From the NCBI GenBank assembly GCA_038503065.1, contig JBCAMK010000012.1, positions 682,001 to 746,000 of the forward strand: 64,000 nt of DNA, read 5' to 3'. Every line of letters begins with the position of its first letter. Position 1 is the stretch's first letter. The stretch is from Paragyromitra xinjiangensis (lineage: Eukaryota > Ascomycota > Pezizomycetes > Pezizales > Discinaceae). The notes below the pieces were generated by a model. The model was not told where the DNA came from, ran no database searches, and was given only the letters and a program-made list of their open reading frames with translations. Of the stretch, positions 60,008 to 64,000 are shown piece by piece. A program made the translations under genes and the position numbers.

Positions 60008-62469
60008 ATGACTATGCATAGCCGGCTCCCTTCTAGGGATCATTTCTCTTTGTCATCACCGGTGGACCTGAAGTCACCCAATATGCCATTCCGCTCAAAG
60101 TCCTTTGCGGTACGCTTTTTGATGTTCCTATCATTCACCCATCATTTTTCCCTCCTTTCCTTTTACCCGTACCAAATTCAGCATGTTCTTTGCTTCTATT
60201 GCTCTAAATATTTCTTCCAACCGTCCTCGGTTTTCAAAATTCTCTGTGATCCTTGAAATGGATGAATTTGTGCTCATTTTGTCCCCAGAACCATACACAG
60301 GCTCTCAAGCAGCTCCAAATTCAGTGCCAACGCACTTTGAGTCAATTCGCGCTTCTCTTGGTCGATTCGCAAGGTAATCATCAGATTATTGGGACCGAGG
60401 CCTTCAACAATCGTCTTGATACCTGGTTCCCAGACCAAGTTCGCCGGGAAGCTGGCCAGATTTCTGTGCATGCTGCCCAAAAATGTACGATCCAACGAAA
60501 CGGCGAAGTAAATTACGACAAAGACGATCAATCGCCGAGGCAGCTTGACATAGCAGCGGACGGTGATGTGGATGACGATGACGAAGGTAATGAGGAGGAT
60601 GAGGGTGACGGCCCATGGGCGGACGCGGAGGGCGATGACGAGAACGGTGATAACTCAAACCAGCGGCCAGCGCCTCAACAGTTTCACGGCGATAAAGCCA
60701 TGCGTGGCCTTCTTCCGCCACCCCCCGAAGATCAACGTCGTATGATGCGTGCTAATCACCGTAAGCGGTCTATTCAACTTGACACTGAGACAACACCAGG
60801 CAAAAAGAGACGTCCTACAGTGAAAAGGAATGTTCGGAGATCTGGATCTTCGTCGGGCGAGTCTGGCGATGTTGTCCTTCAGGAGGAGGTAGAATACAAA
60901 GGGCTGGATATTACGAACGAGGACGAAGTCAATACTTTCTTCGAAACTCGGCTACGCCAGATGCAGCAGCTCGTTTGTAAGGTGGTCGCAAAATGTTGGA
61001 TCAAGGTGATCGAACCGAAAAAACAGTCGAACTTTCCTTACAACCGCGGCGAAGAGAGCAAGCCGTCATGGTGGCCCGCCAATGCTAGGCACAAGGAACC
61101 AGATCATCTGATGAAACCTGGTATGACATTCAATCTACATATGCGTAGCCAACCAATCTACAGATTATGGTGTCGCTGACTGAATCCATAGAACGTCTAA
61201 GACTGCTGTTGACTATGTTGCGCTGCCGTAAAGTGCCTGTGGCAAAGCTGGAAGCTGCGACCGCAGAAGCTACGGCCCACATCCCACTTGAGAAAGCGCC
61301 ACTTCTAGAAGAAATCTATCGGGTCGCGAAGTTGGAGGAACGTTATCTTGCTGGTGGACTTGGTAATCCTCTGCAATTCCTGAAGTTTGGACTCCTTTGA
61401 TGCTAATAAAATTAAAGCTCCGGGAACATTGTGTTATGTAGCCGCTTCAGAAAAGATTGTCAAGAGTCCGAATCAAAAGGTTCCGTCTCCGAAAATGGCT
61501 GGAGGAAACGCATCTTCGTCTCCTGCCAGTAGTGTCCACGCCTCGGATTCTCTCCGAGGAGGTATGGGCCGTAGGATGTCGATCGCCCAGAGTCCCGACC
61601 AACAGCAACTTTCACCCGTGATAACAAGCAGGGACGCCAATTTGCGCGTTGCTCCTAGATTAAACACAGGGGAAGTCGTTGCGACGAACTCGATGCCCCG
61701 ACTCCAGCCACATAACCCTTTTTCCGCGTCGAGAGCCCAACCGAATATTCAGCCACTCAATTCTACCGGAGCGCTTAGCTACAATGCGAACGGCTACGTC
61801 TCGCAGCCATCATCGGTTCAAGATGAACAGCAGCAGTACATAGAGAACCATCTACCTATGTATTTCAACGTAATGAACCACTCACAGCAGCAGCAGCAGC
61901 AGCAGCAACAACAACATCGTCATTCCGTGTCTCACTTTCCCGTGCCCAACACCCCGCATAATACTCTCCGGCGTAATAATACCATGCCTGCCATCCCCCA
62001 GCAATCAGCTGCTTATCAAAACTGGCCAAATCAAATGTCTAATGGGATGCCTAATGGTTCGATGGTGGGCGGAATGTACTCTCCTTACAGTCCCAACACG
62101 CAGCCCCAGCAGTCACCTCACGGCTCTCATCATCAAGTGCATGGTGTCTCTCAGACAGGAAGCACTCCGCCCACTCCTGTCACTGCTTCTTCATACCAGC
62201 AGCCGATGCAGTTGCCTCCTCCACCCATTCCGCCTATGCATCAGCCTCACCAACAGCCTTCTCTTGTGACGCCGCCTCCACACGAGATCGACGGGAGCGA
62301 TGATCGTGGTGATCAGCACTATGAAGCACAGGCTATGGCGGCTCCAATAAGGAACGGACCAATCCAGCATCATTCAGGCCTAAGCTACTCGGACTTCTTG
62401 GCGAGTGATATCTCAGCTGAGGGTGCTGTTAATGTTAATGATGGTCAGCAGGCAGGACCGAACAAGTAA
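60008..62469 (+). CDS. YDR124W-like helical-bundle protein (DUF2841 family)
   Basis: Exons 60008-60109, 60289-61120, 61192-61362 and 61418-62469 give 718 residues from the first ATG; an in-frame ATG at 60083 (MPFRSKSFA) is an alternative start closer to the conserved part. After ALKQLQIQCQRTLSQFALLLVDSQGN comes a very acidic stretch (residues about 120-150), a basic patch (KKRRPTVKRNVRR) and the domain proper (about 245-365): EVNTFFETRLRQMQQLVCKVVAKCWIKVIEPKKQSNFPY, WWP, KEPDHLMKPERLRLLLTML and PLLEEIYRVAKLEERYL. The C-terminal 340 residues are disordered, rich in Pro, Gln, Ser and His, with ten consecutive Gln (61885-61914). Family role is unknown; the related hrmA-associated cluster protein of Aspergillus fumigatus gives no proven function here. 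Probably nuclear by composition. Confidence 0.88.
61885..61914 (+). repeat. (CAG)7(CAA)3 polyglutamine tract
   Basis: Seven CAG then three CAA codons encode ten glutamines inside the disordered tail of the YDR124W-like protein. The pure CAG part is a candidate for length variation between strains. Confidence 0.95.
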
Positions 62470-64000
62470 ATAGTGTGTTTTTTGTTTTACCGTGGGGAGC
62501 GGAGTTGCGAGGTTGAGGTTCCGGTTCCGGTTCCGGCGTAAGGAGATCGATTTTTTTGGATGGGTTTTGTTTGCCAAGATACGAGGTGTTTGGTGCGCCG
62601 CGGAGTTTTCTTCACTGCTTTTTGTCTGAATCATTTTATTTCTTTGTTTTTCTACAATTGGTATCTTTTGGTACACGCCGCAGACATTGGCGGAAGCAAT
62701 ATCCTTTTTTTTGCGTTGCTTTTTCTCATTTTTTTGGTTCATCTATGGGATTGGGTTTTCGTTTCTCCTCTGGCTGCATTTTAACGGAGGCACTCATCAC
62801 TTTTCTCGGAGACGTCACGTTTTTTCTTGGCCGGTTTTGGCAAGCGACATGTTAATACATTTGCTCTGCTGTATATTTTTAAGGCATTCGAGCGTCCTTT
62901 CCTTTATTGCCTTTTCATTGCGTCATATTTTTTTGTCACCTGTCAATATATCGACTTATTTTTGCTCATATTTTCTATCCGTCACCAGATGATGTATGGT
63001 GACAATTGTTTGCTACCAGGAGTCGTTGGGTACAGGTGTTTGTGGAAATTCATAAGTCAAATTACGGAGTTCGTTCATTTTTATTTTATCGTCACCGTTT
63101 TTCATGGTCATCTCCCCCCAATTTTTTGACAATTATCTATTTCTCGGTTGGAAATCATACTTTTTACCATCTAGTTATTCTAAACCGTAACATGTTTGTA
63201 GTTCGGTCTCAGCTATAAAACTTGGTGAATACTTCATCGTGATTATTTTGAGTAGATCATTTGCTACAAGGCTTTAGTTGTGGTGGACCTCAAAATACTG
63301 GTAAGACAGGTGATAGCAACTTCCTTCTCAACCTGGTATATTTAGGATCAGGGTGATTAGAACGATTATCTAGCCGGATAGGAGCATATGTCCACCGGAT
63401 CAAGTTTAAGTCCTGTGCCCCCCGATCAGCATTTAAAAATCCGCTATGGCTCTTGTTTCCAAGTTTTATGGCATAAATCATATATTTCAAGCACCCTCCT
63501 TGAAATTAGAACTAGTTGATCATTGACTTAATTTGGAAACGCTCTCAAACCAGTCTGGTGGAACTGCGGGGTAATGAGACGCATGGATGACTATGACAAG
63601 GTCTCAAAAGCGACGGGGAAAGACGGAATTGGGAAGATTAAGATAGGAAGGAGAAAGTGGAAAGGAAAAGAAGGAACAAGGAATAAAGGCTAGAGATAAA
63701 TTATTCGTACAGATAGCGGATAGAAATATCAACGGCAAACAAGATCCGTTATCTTGTATTTAAATCAGAATTTACCACTGTAATGTCATTGATGGAGACA
63801 CAGAAGCTTGTTTGTATAAGGCACAGAATCACCATGCAACAGCTCATTCCGGGGCACTTGCCCGAAGTTTACAGTCACATCATATCACTCGATTGGGTTC
63901 AATGCAATGGGCAGGCATGAAATAATTAATCAACCATGGATTGATAGGCGCAGTATTAATTTTGCGAAACCAGTGCTAAAACAGGGATATTTTGGGAGGA
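62470..64000. other. 3' flank of the YDR124W-like gene to window end
   Basis: About 1.5 kb, T-rich at first, with three GGTTCC units at about 62518-62535. Short hydrophobic frames reflect the T-rich composition. No gene, repeat family or RNA recognised before the edge. Confidence 0.45.

Overview
This window reads as nuclear DNA of a filamentous ascomycete fungus (Pezizomycotina; class not resolved). The genes have many short introns of about 49-130 bp with GT..AG ends and CTAAC, CTAAT or CTGAC branch-like motifs. The proteins are fungal forms (Stt4, Lsg1, Ltv1, Cbf1, Spo12, Nta1, a Ycf1-type ABCC transporter, a YDR124W-like protein). Gene density is low, with several gaps of 6-8 kb. No prokaryotic operon, CRISPR array or convincing tRNA was seen. 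Gene models were assembled by hand from reading frame, splice signals and family motifs; every spliced model sums to a whole number of codons.

Left third (1-26 kb), gene-dense: 3' part of a sphingoid-base-phosphate phosphatase (LCB3, +); SDH4 (-); the 1934-residue PI 4-kinase STT4 (+); ADE8/GART (-); then LSG1 (-) and LTV1 (+) divergent from a 281-bp shared promoter that carries a PAC-type box; MOG1 (+); an ACAD11-like acyl-CoA dehydrogenase (+); a Spo12-family protein (+) converging on a UIM-containing protein (-).

Middle (26-48 kb), gene-poor: CBF1-type bHLH factor (+) with a long purine-then-pyrimidine leader, an upstream ORF and a Cbf1-type site in its own leader; NTA1 N-terminal amidase (-); SPT4 (-). 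The 41.7-48 kb gap holds a strong inverted repeat (about 43.0-43.17 kb), a diverged 41-bp repeat pair biased to C/T differences (RIP-like), and a degenerate region with pogo/Tc1-like ends near 46 kb.

Right part (48-64 kb): a complete 14-exon, 1499-residue Ycf1/MRP-type ABC transporter with very small exons and an apparent GC-AG intron directly after the NBD2 Walker B motif; a 6.7-kb gap with a hexanucleotide microsatellite and a possibly decayed coiled-coil ORF; then a 718-residue YDR124W-like protein with a polyglutamine tract.

The genes are mostly unrelated housekeeping functions. Two groups stand out: LSG1 and LTV1, which act in late 60S and 40S maturation from one intergenic region, and CBF1, whose leader carries a consensus Cbf1 site. 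No clearly novel multi-gene system was found; the best leads are regulatory layouts, splice oddities and repeats.
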